Assembly: GCA_040755055.1 (NCBI GenBank)
Contig: JBFMBS010000016.1
Coordinates: forward strand, 1-64,000
Length of the DNA stretch: 64,000 nucleotides
From: DYJK01 sp040755055
GTDB lineage: Bacteria > Bacteroidota > Ignavibacteria > Ignavibacteriales > Melioribacteraceae
Reading direction: 5' to 3'
Positions 26,827-35,455 of the stretch are shown piece by piece. The notes under the pieces were generated by a model. The model was not told the DNA's origin and made no database searches. It saw nothing but the letters and a program-made list of their open reading frames with translations. How positions within the stretch are numbered: position 1 is the stretch's first letter; every line of letters begins with the position of its first letter. A program made the translations under genes and the position numbers.

Positions 26827-27447
26827 TCAATTACTTGTTGAATCTGTCTTAACATTTAGCCATGCATAAAATTCATTTTCAGGAAGAACTTTAACTTTAG
26901 AGTACATCATTGAGTGATTCAAACCGCAATATTCGGCACAAGCAATATCATAGGAACCGGTTTGCTTAGCAGTGAAAGCAAGATAATTTGTTCTGCCTAC
27001 TATTACATCTTCTTTAATTCTAAATGCCGGGATGTATAACGAATGATTTACGTCTTGGGAAATTAATTCAACCTTAATCGGCACACCTTGGGGTACATAT
27101 AAAGTGTCTATCTTCTTCCCGTTATCATAATTAAACTCCCATGCCCACATGCGAGCTGTTGCTTTAATTACGTAAGCATTAGCCGGTACGTCGCGGTATT
27201 CTCTAAATCCGGTATAACCATAGTAAAACATAGAAAGAACCAAAATTGTGGGGATAGCTATCCATACAACTTCGAGCCAAATATTCCCGTGTATATCAAC
27301 CGGTTGGTGACCTTTTTTTCTGTTGTACTTAAATACAAAGTAGACCATTGCAATTGTAATCCCGATCAAAAGGATTACAGAAATGCCAACTATATATAAC
27401 ATTACAAAATCTACAGTTTCAACATGCTGTGTTGGAGCTGGCGACAT
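26827..27447 (-). CDS. ctaC: Cytochrome c oxidase subunit II
   Basis: Carries the CuA centre that takes electrons from cytochrome c. The 206-residue protein has two membrane helices (residues about 15-85) and a periplasmic cupredoxin domain. CuA ligands are visible in DVNHSLYIP and in CAEYCGLNHSMM (C-x3-C-x3-H-x2-M). The aromatic patch WAWEFNYDNGK is present. No cytochrome c domain is fused to it, unlike caa3 enzymes, so separate operon cytochromes must feed it. Gene order here is I, III, IV, II. Confidence 0.95.
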   Translation of the reverse strand: MSPAPTQHVETVDFVMLYIVGISVILLIGITIAMVYFVFKYNRKKGHQPVDIHGNIWLEVVWIAIPTILVLSMFYYGYTGFREYRDVPANAYVIKATARMWAWEFNYDNGKKIDTLYVPQGVPIKVELISQDVNHSLYIPAFRIKEDVIVGRTNYLAFTAKQTGSYDIACAEYCGLNHSMMYSKVKVLPENEFYAWLNVKTDSTSN

Positions 27448-27456
27448 TTACAAACC

Positions 27457-27756
27457 TCAACGATAGATAAAATCAAAAAATGTTAGTATAAAAATTACCA
27501 ATAGGGTAAAACCGCTTAAAGCAAGAAATACTTTGAAAATCTTTTCATCGAACTTAATGTGCATGAAAATATTTATAACCAATGCCGATTTGATAGCTGC
27601 AATCAAGAGGGCAACTAAAAGTGTATATCGACCAAGACTTACACCGGCAATTGTTACAGTAATTGAAGTAAAAGCCAGTAATGCAAGCCATACTATAATG
27701 TATGTACTGTATCCGGGATGCGCTGCGTGTTTTGTATGTTCGTGTTCTTCGTACAT
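27457..27756 (-). CDS. ctaF: Cytochrome c oxidase subunit IV (prokaryotic type)
   Basis: A 99-residue protein of three membrane helices with a His-rich N-terminus (EEHEHTKHAAHPGYSTYIIVW). Helix two has the KSALVINIFMHIKF pattern typical of the COX4_pro family. It probably stabilises subunits I and III. It lies between subunits III and II with gaps of seven and nine bases. Confidence 0.88.
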   Translation of the reverse strand: MYEEHEHTKHAAHPGYSTYIIVWLALLAFTSITVTIAGVSLGRYTLLVALLIAAIKSALVINIFMHIKFDEKIFKVFLALSGFTLLVIFILTFFDFIYR

Positions 27757-27763
27757 GTATTCC

Positions 27764-28390
27764 TCACTGAATTAGATAGAATAACGGAAAAAGGAAGATC
27801 CAGATAAGATCGACCAGGTGCCAGTACAACCCGGAATTTTCAAGTTTAGTAATATGGTCGGGTGTAATCTTATCCTTTGCAATTAAATAGAGCATAACGG
27901 AAAGTAAAACTACTCCAACAATCACATGAAGACCATGAAGACCGGTCATTACATAATAAAGTCCGAAAAAAAGAATCTGTCCGTTCGGGAGACCAAGTAA
28001 TTCATCCGAGCCCGGATAAATACCATGAGCAAACTTAGCTGACCACTCGAAATATTTATTCACCATGAACATCAATGCAAAAAACAGTGTAAGAGAGAGC
28101 ATCAGCATCGATAAAAATTTATTTTTCTTTTGCATAGCTGCAATTGAAAGGGCAACTGTTAAACTGCTTGTTAATAATATAATCGTATTTAAAGTACCGA
28201 TGCTTGTATTCAATTCCATACCGGCTAAACGAAATTGATCCGGGTGTTGATAACGATAAACAGCATATATTAAAAACAATCCTCCAAAAAGAAGAACTTC
28301 CGTAAAGAGGAATAACCACATACCCATTTTAGCACCAACATCATCGCGATGAACATGATTGATAGCGGCAGCTTCGTTATGGTTACTCAT
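27764..28390 (-). CDS. ctaE: Cytochrome c oxidase subunit III
   Basis: A 208-residue membrane subunit with five helices. Recognisable blocks are GMWLFLFTEVLLFGGLFLIY (with the conserved Glu in helix one), FGLYYVMTGLHGLHVIVGV and GLYWHLVDLIWIFLFPLFYL. The short form lacks the first two helices of the mitochondrial subunit. It overlaps subunit I by eight bases, indicating translational coupling. Confidence 0.95.
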   Translation of the reverse strand: MSNHNEAAAINHVHRDDVGAKMGMWLFLFTEVLLFGGLFLIYAVYRYQHPDQFRLAGMELNTSIGTLNTIILLTSSLTVALSIAAMQKKNKFLSMLMLSLTLFFALMFMVNKYFEWSAKFAHGIYPGSDELLGLPNGQILFFGLYYVMTGLHGLHVIVGVVLLSVMLYLIAKDKITPDHITKLENSGLYWHLVDLIWIFLFPLFYLIQ

Positions 28391-30020
28391 TTTTCATCTC
28401 CTTAAGTTGGCTGAAATCATAAGGTTCATGCGTTATTTGTGGTATGGTTTCAAAATTTTCCATTGGCGGCGGCGATGGAATATGCCATTCCAATGTAACT
28501 CCTCCCCATGGATTTGTTTTTGCTCTAGGCCCCTTGAAGAACGCATAAATCAAATACCCTACTATAAAAAATATAGTAGTCGCTAAAATCCACGATCCGA
28601 TAGTTGATACTAATTGCAGAGATGCAAATTGAGGGAGGTAATCATAATATCTTCTCGGCATTCCCATATAACCCATAATGAATTTCGGGAAGTAGAGCAT
28701 CAAAAATCCAACAAAGAAACCGGCAACACCAATTTTAGCTAATTTATCGTTATACATTTTCCCAAAAATTTTAGGAAACCAGTAATGCAAAGCGGCGAAG
28801 AAAATTGTGCCCGTTCCGCCAAACATCACAAAATGAAAATGTGCTACAACAAAATATGTATCGTGAACATGAACATCGGTTGCAAGCGAACCTAAGACTA
28901 AACCGGTCAATCCTCCGATTGAGAACAAAAAGATAAATGCCATTACCCATAGGAATGGCGGTTGTGGATCGATTGAACCTTTGTACATTGTAGCGACCCA
29001 GTTGAATATCTTAACTCCGCTTGGCAAGGCAACAATGAATGTAAGCAACGAGAAAATCCATCGCGATGTATCACTCATTCCGCTTGTAAACATGTGATGA
29101 GCCCAAACCAAATATCCTACAAATGCAATTGCCAACGAAGACATAGCAATTGCTTTGTATCCAAAAATTGTACGCCGTGAAAAAGTAGGAATAATTTCCG
29201 ATACAACACCCATTGCCGGAAGAATCATAATATAAACAGCCGGGTGCGAATAGATCCAGAACAAATGCTGAAATAAGATCGGGTCCCCGCCAAGAGCCGG
29301 GTCAAAAATTCCAACGCCGAATAATCGCTCAAGTATCACAAGAACTATTGTAATACCAACAACCGGTGTGGCAATTATTTGAATCCAGGCAGTTGCATAT
29401 GTTGCCCAAACAAACAAAGGCATCTTAAAAAACGACATACCCGGTGCACGCAAACGATGTGTTGTAGTAATAAAATTTAATCCGGTTAATATGGATGAGA
29501 ATCCGAGAATAAAAGCTGCGAGCAGCGGTAACGAAATGTTTGTGTTGCTTCTTACACTATAAGGAATATAGAATGTCCAACCGGTATCGATAGCTCCACC
29601 CGGTATAAGAACTGCAATTAACGCAATAACGGCACCGATTACATATAAATAAAATGACAACAAATTTAATTTCGGGAAAGCTACATCACGAGCACCAATC
29701 TGAATAGGAAGGAAAAAATTTCCAAATATTGCCGGCAGTCCCGGTATGATGAATAAGAAAATCATTATAACACCGTGCAAAGTGAATAATGAATTATATG
29801 TTTGAGCATCCATCAGAGTTTTGCCCGGTGCAATAAGTTCAAGTCTCATTAGAACACCGAGAATGACGCCAACCAAGAAGAATACAAGTATTCCCATTCC
29901 ATACATTAACCCGATCCGCTTATGATCGGTAGTTAACAACCAGGAAAGTATCCCGTTATATCTATTTGTACTTTGCTGATAAAAATTCTTTTCGTTTACG
30001 GTGATTGAACCGTTACTCAT
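28383..30020 (-). CDS. ctaD: Cytochrome c oxidase subunit I, A2-type heme-copper oxidase
   Basis: The catalytic subunit holding low-spin heme, high-spin heme a3 and CuB. Of 545 residues, heme and copper ligands are seen in FTLHGVIMIFLF, WIYSHPAVYIMILP (CuB His and the cross-linked Tyr), VWAHHMFTSG and HDTYFVVAHFHFVMFGG. Helix VI has YSHPAVY with no Glu after the Pro, the mark of A2-type enzymes, in which Tyr-Ser replaces the D-channel Glu. It overlaps SCO by eight bases and lies directly downstream of the Act genes. Confidence 0.97.
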   Translation of the reverse strand: MSNGSITVNEKNFYQQSTNRYNGILSWLLTTDHKRIGLMYGMGILVFFLVGVILGVLMRLELIAPGKTLMDAQTYNSLFTLHGVIMIFLFIIPGLPAIFGNFFLPIQIGARDVAFPKLNLLSFYLYVIGAVIALIAVLIPGGAIDTGWTFYIPYSVRSNTNISLPLLAAFILGFSSILTGLNFITTTHRLRAPGMSFFKMPLFVWATYATAWIQIIATPVVGITIVLVILERLFGVGIFDPALGGDPILFQHLFWIYSHPAVYIMILPAMGVVSEIIPTFSRRTIFGYKAIAMSSLAIAFVGYLVWAHHMFTSGMSDTSRWIFSLLTFIVALPSGVKIFNWVATMYKGSIDPQPPFLWVMAFIFLFSIGGLTGLVLGSLATDVHVHDTYFVVAHFHFVMFGGTGTIFFAALHYWFPKIFGKMYNDKLAKIGVAGFFVGFLMLYFPKFIMGYMGMPRRYYDYLPQFASLQLVSTIGSWILATTIFFIVGYLIYAFFKGPRAKTNPWGGVTLEWHIPSPPPMENFETIPQITHEPYDFSQLKEMKNE

Positions 30021-30816
30021 TTACTTCTACTCCCTCATTCTTATTTTTCTTTTTCTTAATTATTAATACACCTAAGAATATTCCAATACATAGAAGCATA
30101 ACCGAACCAATGATTCTTGTAATATTTAACGTGTACTGTCTTCCTTCCGGATCATAACTAAAGCAAAACTCTAATACTTTAGCAATAGTTGGGTTTGTCT
30201 TACCGGCTTTAGCATCAATTAATGCCATCTTAACATCAAACGGATTGAAAGAAGTCCCGAATAGATAACGGGAAATTTTTCCTTCCGGGGAAATGGTAAC
30301 AATTGCGCCGGCATGAATGTATTGGTCATCTCTACTTTTCTTGTAATAAAAACCGGCAGCGTTAGTTAATTTTTTAATATTCGAACTATCACCCGTCAGG
30401 AAGATCCAATCGGACTTATCTATCTGCCGCTTAATAGTGTGGAAATAATTCTTTTTCCATTTAGCAGCAATAGCCGGTGTCTCACGATCATCAAAACTCA
30501 ATGTAATAACCTTGAAATCTTCACCGGGTTCTAACTGAATTTTATCGATAGTCCATGATAACTCATTAAGCATCGGGCTGCATATACCGGGACATTCATA
30601 ATAAACAAAAGCAAGGAGCACGGGCTTATCAATCAACTCCTTCAGCTTAACAGAATGTGAGTCGCTGGTAGTAAAGTTCAAATCCAGCGGAAGTTGATTG
30701 CCGAGCTTTTCATCAATACCTACATTTATCGTACTCTGCGCTGATGTATAGTTAAAGTGGAAGATGTAAATTATTACGAATAAATAAAATGTAACTTTTA
30801 CTTTCTTTAGCATCAT
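30013..30816 (-). CDS. SCO1/SenC copper chaperone for the oxidase
   Basis: Delivers copper to the CuA site of subunit II. A signal or anchor sequence (VTFYLFVIIYIFHFNYTSAQ) precedes a thioredoxin-like domain with the copper-binding CPGICSPM (CxxxC) and a later His in YIHAGAIVTISPEG. A second membrane helix lies at the C-terminus (VMLLCIGIFLGVLII) with a lysine-rich tail, so the domain is anchored at both ends. Two adjacent ATGs begin the frame. It is placed between the Act-linked cytochrome and subunit I. Confidence 0.93.
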   Translation of the reverse strand: MMLKKVKVTFYLFVIIYIFHFNYTSAQSTINVGIDEKLGNQLPLDLNFTTSDSHSVKLKELIDKPVLLAFVYYECPGICSPMLNELSWTIDKIQLEPGEDFKVITLSFDDRETPAIAAKWKKNYFHTIKRQIDKSDWIFLTGDSSNIKKLTNAAGFYYKKSRDDQYIHAGAIVTISPEGKISRYLFGTSFNPFDVKMALIDAKAGKTNPTIAKVLEFCFSYDPEGRQYTLNITRIIGSVMLLCIGIFLGVLIIKKKKNKNEGVEVNE

Positions 30817-30820
30817 GGCA

Positions 30821-31759
30821 TTAAATATTAACTAGTATTGTATTCAGATAATCATAAATAGTTTTAATTTCAGTCGAAGATAATTGTAAAATTGTCGCTC
30901 TATAACCAAAAGTTAAGGGGGTATTTATCAGACTAACTAAGTAATCATTGAAAGATTTATCGCGCATACTGATAAAGGAAAGTAAGACCCTATTCAGATC
31001 AGTGGAATACTTAGTCAATAATTTTGCTCCGTCTGTTTTACTATCTTGCAGAATTTTTAACTTCAGATTAAAAATAACAGTCTGAAGATTGTAACTATCC
31101 TCTTCCAATTTTGTGATTGCTTTATAAACCGGGATAGTATTTGGTTTATTAATCCCGGCAGATAAATTATAAGTATTATCCAAACTATTTATTTGCTCAT
31201 CGGTAATTGGCGGAAATTCTGAGAAAGTTCTTATATAGTTTATAATATTAAAACGGTCTTGCGGAGGCAAATATTCGTATGCTGCCATTCCTCTCGCTAA
31301 AATACCCTCTTGTAAAGTTTTATACAACGCATCAATAGTTCTGCCATTAGTCCATCCATCAGCAGTATGAAAATTTCGTGGTTTAGGATTCAATGCTATT
31401 CCAGCCGGTCCATCACCCATACCATTAGCGCCATGACAAGATTGACAATTTGCATCGAACAATTCTTTCCCTTTTGCAATCATTTCTGTACCAGGAGTTT
31501 TAACAGATGATAAATCCACAGCCGGTATAATACCACCTTTTGATTCCGGTATTTCTTTTTTGATAATTGTACTATCAATAATTCCAACTGATTGTATATT
31601 GAAAGAAATGGGGATTAATTTATAACCGAAGAATATTCCTAATACAAGGAGAATTAAAAAGAAGTAAACAAATACCCAACCAAATAAACGGATTGGTGAT
31701 TTTAGAAGTTCCTTAAAATTTATTTCTTCTTCTATTTTTTTCTTTTGGTTTAATTCCAT
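30821..31759 (-). CDS. Membrane-anchored monoheme cytochrome c linked to ACIII
   Basis: A 312-residue protein with one N-terminal membrane helix (FGWVFVYFFLILLVLGIFFG), then a cytochrome c domain with CQSCHG and a likely axial Met (ARGMAAYEYL), and a C-terminal region of about 120 residues without recognisable motifs. It resembles ActE-like cytochromes, and sits two bases after actF, giving the operon a second such cytochrome besides the one fused to actD. It probably bridges ACIII and the CuA site of the oxidase. Confidence 0.85.
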   Translation of the reverse strand: MELNQKKKIEEEINFKELLKSPIRLFGWVFVYFFLILLVLGIFFGYKLIPISFNIQSVGIIDSTIIKKEIPESKGGIIPAVDLSSVKTPGTEMIAKGKELFDANCQSCHGANGMGDGPAGIALNPKPRNFHTADGWTNGRTIDALYKTLQEGILARGMAAYEYLPPQDRFNIINYIRTFSEFPPITDEQINSLDNTYNLSAGINKPNTIPVYKAITKLEEDSYNLQTVIFNLKLKILQDSKTDGAKLLTKYSTDLNRVLLSFISMRDKSFNDYLVSLINTPLTFGYRATILQLSSTEIKTIYDYLNTILVNI

Positions 31760-31761
31760 TT

Positions 31762-32949
31762 TTATAACCTGAAATCAATTCCACGTTTAAGTTTGGGATC
31801 ACCCATCGGGACTAAATTATTTTTCTTCGCCATGAAGTTAAAAACCAACATTACTAAACCAACTGCAAACAAAATAAATCCTAACTCTTGCCATCCTAAA
31901 ACGAAACCATTTTTACTATAATTTGGCATTGCCAACCAGTACAAATCATACCAATGAGCAAATAAAATGACCGACGACATAATTAATAATCTCTTTGGAT
32001 CCATCTTCGAGGGCTGTGAAAGTAATCCGAAGTATGGTATTACAAATCGTATCAGGATTAAGCCGATAGAAATTAATATCCAGTTTCCTTCCCACCTTTG
32101 CAAGAACCAAAATGTTTCTTCCGGAAGATTAGCATACCAAATTAATAGGTATTGACTAAAAGCGATGTAAGCCCAGAAATTAGTAAAAGCAAATAATAAT
32201 GCACCCAAACTATAATAATGATCGGGTTTTAGTCCTTTTACCAGGTAACCATTCTCATTTAGCAAAACAATAATAATCGTTGAAGCAGAAAGTGCGGCTA
32301 ATACCGATCCCGAGAAATAATAAACACCAAATATGGTCGAGAACCAATGCGGTTCAAGACTCATCAACCAGTCAATTGCTGTAAAGGAAATTGTTATTGC
32401 AAAGAATGGAATAAATACGGCTGATATTTTAATGTTCTTCTTGGTTAATAATTGATCTTTAGAAGCATCTTGTTTTTTAGAATTTCGCGTAATCAGTAAA
32501 TAGAACACAACCCATATTGCTATGAAAGCTGCTACACGTATTATAAAAAATGTTGTATTCAAGTATGGCGCTTTGCTTTCCAATATTTTGTCGGCATTAA
32601 CTACCTCGGGATGTATCCAATGAAAAATATTTCCCATAGAAGAGAGCAGCGGCAAAACTATCAATGGTAAAAGTAAAATTATTGCAGATAAAAATTCAGG
32701 CACTCTCCTGAAAGGGGTACTCCAAACAGCACCTCCCAAATATTCTATTGCTACAAGAAAAAGAGAACCTAGACCTATGCTTGTTAAGAATGAAAATATT
32801 ATAATATTATTGAATGCAACTCTCGTTGTATCGGTTAAATAACCGATACCAACAGTAATAAGTCCCACTAAAAATAATACTAAACCAATCGTTTGAATTC
32901 TTTTTGGAATTTCTTTTTTCTGATATTCAATATTTTGAGTTGTACTCAT
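31762..32949 (-). CDS. actF: Alternative Complex III subunit ActF
   Basis: A 395-residue quinol-complex membrane subunit with about ten helices. Family-like segments are SFTAIDWLMSLEPHWFSTIFGVYYFSGSVLAA, YSLGALLFAFTNFWAYIAFSQYLLIWYANLPEET and the C-terminal LGWQELGFILFAVGLVMLVF. ActF is a distant paralogue of the NrfD-like ActC and contributes to proton movement. Its start overlaps the stop of the actDE fusion by four bases. Confidence 0.93.
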   Translation of the reverse strand: MSTTQNIEYQKKEIPKRIQTIGLVLFLVGLITVGIGYLTDTTRVAFNNIIIFSFLTSIGLGSLFLVAIEYLGGAVWSTPFRRVPEFLSAIILLLPLIVLPLLSSMGNIFHWIHPEVVNADKILESKAPYLNTTFFIIRVAAFIAIWVVFYLLITRNSKKQDASKDQLLTKKNIKISAVFIPFFAITISFTAIDWLMSLEPHWFSTIFGVYYFSGSVLAALSASTIIIVLLNENGYLVKGLKPDHYYSLGALLFAFTNFWAYIAFSQYLLIWYANLPEETFWFLQRWEGNWILISIGLILIRFVIPYFGLLSQPSKMDPKRLLIMSSVILFAHWYDLYWLAMPNYSKNGFVLGWQELGFILFAVGLVMLVFNFMAKKNNLVPMGDPKLKRGIDFRL

Positions 32950-34085
32950 TGTAAATCAGACTCCTTGGCATTGAGAGCTCTTTGCAAAGCACGTATGTAA
33001 TGTACTACAGCCCACTTTTCATCAGCGTTCAACTGGGAAGAATATGAAGGCATAACATTTTGTCCATCAGTAATTACATGGAATATCCTTCCATCAGACC
33101 ATGTACGGACTTTTTCCGAATGCAAACTTGGCGGGTTTGGAAACTGTCCGCGTAATCTGCTGTCACCTTCGCCGTTATAACCGTGACAAGGACTGCAATA
33201 AATATCAAATTTCTTTTGACCGATATCTAAAATTTGTTTTGTTACCGGTAAGGGATTAATAAGGTTTGTTCCGGCGGCTTCAGGTTGTCCTTTGTATGGG
33301 TATGGTAAGTACCCCCTAGATACTGTGCCTTCAACCGGGTTTCTCATACCGAATCCATCGGCAAAAATTGTTGATGTTGATTGCGGATTCAATTTATTCT
33401 GTTCCATCATCCAGTTAAACGGCGGCATATACAATATTTTGTTCAAGGTTAAATAAGAAACTCCCGAAGTCAACAGAGCGGTAAACAACAAAAACCCGAT
33501 AAACTTTGGTTCTAAAATTTTATGCTTATGATTAATTTCTTCTTCATCATAATAAATTGCGGTAATATTTTTAGCACCGCATTCTTCTAAAAGCTTTATT
33601 ACTTCAGCTTCGTTAAACTTTTCATCCTCGGCTTGAATTGAAATCCCATATTTATCTGAAGCTACATTCTTCATGTACTCCGTATCATGAAGCGGATGTT
33701 TATTGTTAGGAAGCTTAAAGAAAATAAATAACATAGTTAACACCGTAGCAATCGATGCAGATAATACTGTTACTTCGAAAATTACCGGGACGTACGCCGG
33801 GAAAGAGAATAAAGGTTTACCTCCAATCACAACCGGGTAATCAACTGCCGACATCCAAAACATTAAAAGTAATGCCGATAACGCTCCCGATAAACCAACT
33901 ACCAAAGCAACATAACCAAGTTTCGACGGTGGTAACTTCATTGCTTTGTTCATGCCGTGAAGCGGATACGGTGTATGTACATCGTACTTTTTGTAACCTT
34001 TTTCGGATACTTTTTCAGTCGCTTTGATTATAGCATCGGGTGAATCGAATATTCCCGTATAACTATATAGAATCTTTTCGTTCAT
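32946..34085 (-). CDS. actD/actE: Alternative Complex III ActD-ActE fusion: DUF3341 domain plus cytochrome c
   Basis: In most ACIII operons ActD (DUF3341) and ActE (monoheme cytochrome c) are separate; here one frame of 379 residues holds both. Residues 1-185 are ActD-like: a cytosolic start (SYTGIFDSPDAIIKATEKVSEKGYKKYDVHTPYPLHGM), two helices and a charged segment. A further helix near 200 leads to the periplasmic heme domain with CSPCHGYNGEGD and a C-terminal MPSYSSQL methionine. No stop or shift separates them. The gene is directly between actC and actF. Confidence 0.92.
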   Translation of the reverse strand: MNEKILYSYTGIFDSPDAIIKATEKVSEKGYKKYDVHTPYPLHGMNKAMKLPPSKLGYVALVVGLSGALSALLLMFWMSAVDYPVVIGGKPLFSFPAYVPVIFEVTVLSASIATVLTMLFIFFKLPNNKHPLHDTEYMKNVASDKYGISIQAEDEKFNEAEVIKLLEECGAKNITAIYYDEEEINHKHKILEPKFIGFLLFTALLTSGVSYLTLNKILYMPPFNWMMEQNKLNPQSTSTIFADGFGMRNPVEGTVSRGYLPYPYKGQPEAAGTNLINPLPVTKQILDIGQKKFDIYCSPCHGYNGEGDSRLRGQFPNPPSLHSEKVRTWSDGRIFHVITDGQNVMPSYSSQLNADEKWAVVHYIRALQRALNAKESDLQ

Positions 34086-34087
34086 TA

Positions 34088-35455
34088 TTAATGATCCTTA
34101 TGTGATGGCTGCGCACCATCTACTACTGCTTTCACTTCTGCCATTGAAACAACCGGTAATGCCTTTGTGAATAATAGAATCCATGTGAAGAAAAATCCAA
34201 AGCTGCCTATCAATATCATGAAATCAACATAAGTAGGTGTATAATAAGCCCAGCTCGATGGCAGAAAATCCCGTGATAATGATGTAACTACAATTACAAA
34301 TCTTTCGAACCACATACCAACATTAACAAAGATTGCAATCACGAACATCACCGGGACAGATCTTCTAATCTTCTTCACCCAAAAGAGCTGCGGAGAAATT
34401 ACATTGCATGTAACCATAATCCAGTATGCCCAGGCATAAGGGCCTAATGCCCTATTAAAGAATGTAAAAGTTTCAGCTTGAACTCCGCTGTACCATGCAA
34501 TAAAAAATTCCATCGCATACGCATAACCAACCATCGAACCAGTAACAAGCATAATCTTGTTCATCTTTTCGAGAGTATCAACGGTGATTATATGTTTATA
34601 ATTGAAAATTTTTCTTACGGCTATCAATACATTCTGCACCATTGCAAAACCAGAAAACACAGCACCGGCAACAAAGTACGGCGGAAAAATCGTTGTGTGC
34701 CATCCGGGTATTATTGATACAGCAAAATCGAAACTAACTATTGTGTGTACGGAGAGAACCAGCGGTGTGGCAAAACCGGCAAGTATTAAATAGACCATTT
34801 CATAATGATGCCAGTGCCGATTTGAAAATCTCCACCCTAAACTGAATGTAGAATAAATTATTTTTTTGAATTTGCCCGTTGCCCTTTCACGCAACGAGCC
34901 AAAATCGGGAATCAATCCAACATACCAAAATATTAGCGATACGGTAAAGTAAGTTGAAACAGCAAACACATCCCACAGCAATGGAGATGTAAAGTTTGTC
35001 CACACACCATGTTGATTTGGATAAGGCAGCAGCCATCCGTCCAACCATGGACGTCCAACGTGAATCAACGGGAATAAAAGCGCCGTCATAACTGCAAAGA
35101 TTGTCATTCCTTCTGCAAACCTTGCAATTCCGGTTCTCCATTTTTGTCTAAATAAAAATAGAATAGCAGAAATAAGAGTACCGGCATGACCGATACCGAC
35201 CCAAAAAACAAAGTTAACAATATCGAATGCCCAGCCGACCGGGTTATTGTTTCCCCACATTCCAATGCCAAACCAAAATGTAAGTGCTAACCCGATTACA
35301 AATAATCCAAGCATGGATAATGTAATAGAAAGTGCAATGTAAAACTTCTTATTAGGTTTTACTTCAAGCGGCTTTGCAATTAGATCATCTAACGATCTTA
35401 ATGGCGGTCTGCCTTCTACAACTGATAATTCTTGTGAATAATCGACAACACTCAC
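34088..35455 (-). CDS. actC: Alternative Complex III subunit ActC (NrfD-like)
   Basis: An integral membrane subunit of 455 residues with about ten helices and the quinol-binding site in related structures. Hallmarks are FWVGIGHAGTLISAILFLFRQKWRTGIARFAEGM near residue 90 and the C-terminal WFERFVIVVTSLSRDFLPSSWAYYTPTYVD. It starts with GTG 35455, overlapping the actB stop by four bases (GTGA). N-terminal residues PPLRSLDDLIAKPLE are typical of the family. Confidence 0.95.
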   Translation of the reverse strand: MSVVDYSQELSVVEGRPPLRSLDDLIAKPLEVKPNKKFYIALSITLSMLGLFVIGLALTFWFGIGMWGNNNPVGWAFDIVNFVFWVGIGHAGTLISAILFLFRQKWRTGIARFAEGMTIFAVMTALLFPLIHVGRPWLDGWLLPYPNQHGVWTNFTSPLLWDVFAVSTYFTVSLIFWYVGLIPDFGSLRERATGKFKKIIYSTFSLGWRFSNRHWHHYEMVYLILAGFATPLVLSVHTIVSFDFAVSIIPGWHTTIFPPYFVAGAVFSGFAMVQNVLIAVRKIFNYKHIITVDTLEKMNKIMLVTGSMVGYAYAMEFFIAWYSGVQAETFTFFNRALGPYAWAYWIMVTCNVISPQLFWVKKIRRSVPVMFVIAIFVNVGMWFERFVIVVTSLSRDFLPSSWAYYTPTYVDFMILIGSFGFFFTWILLFTKALPVVSMAEVKAVVDGAQPSHKDH

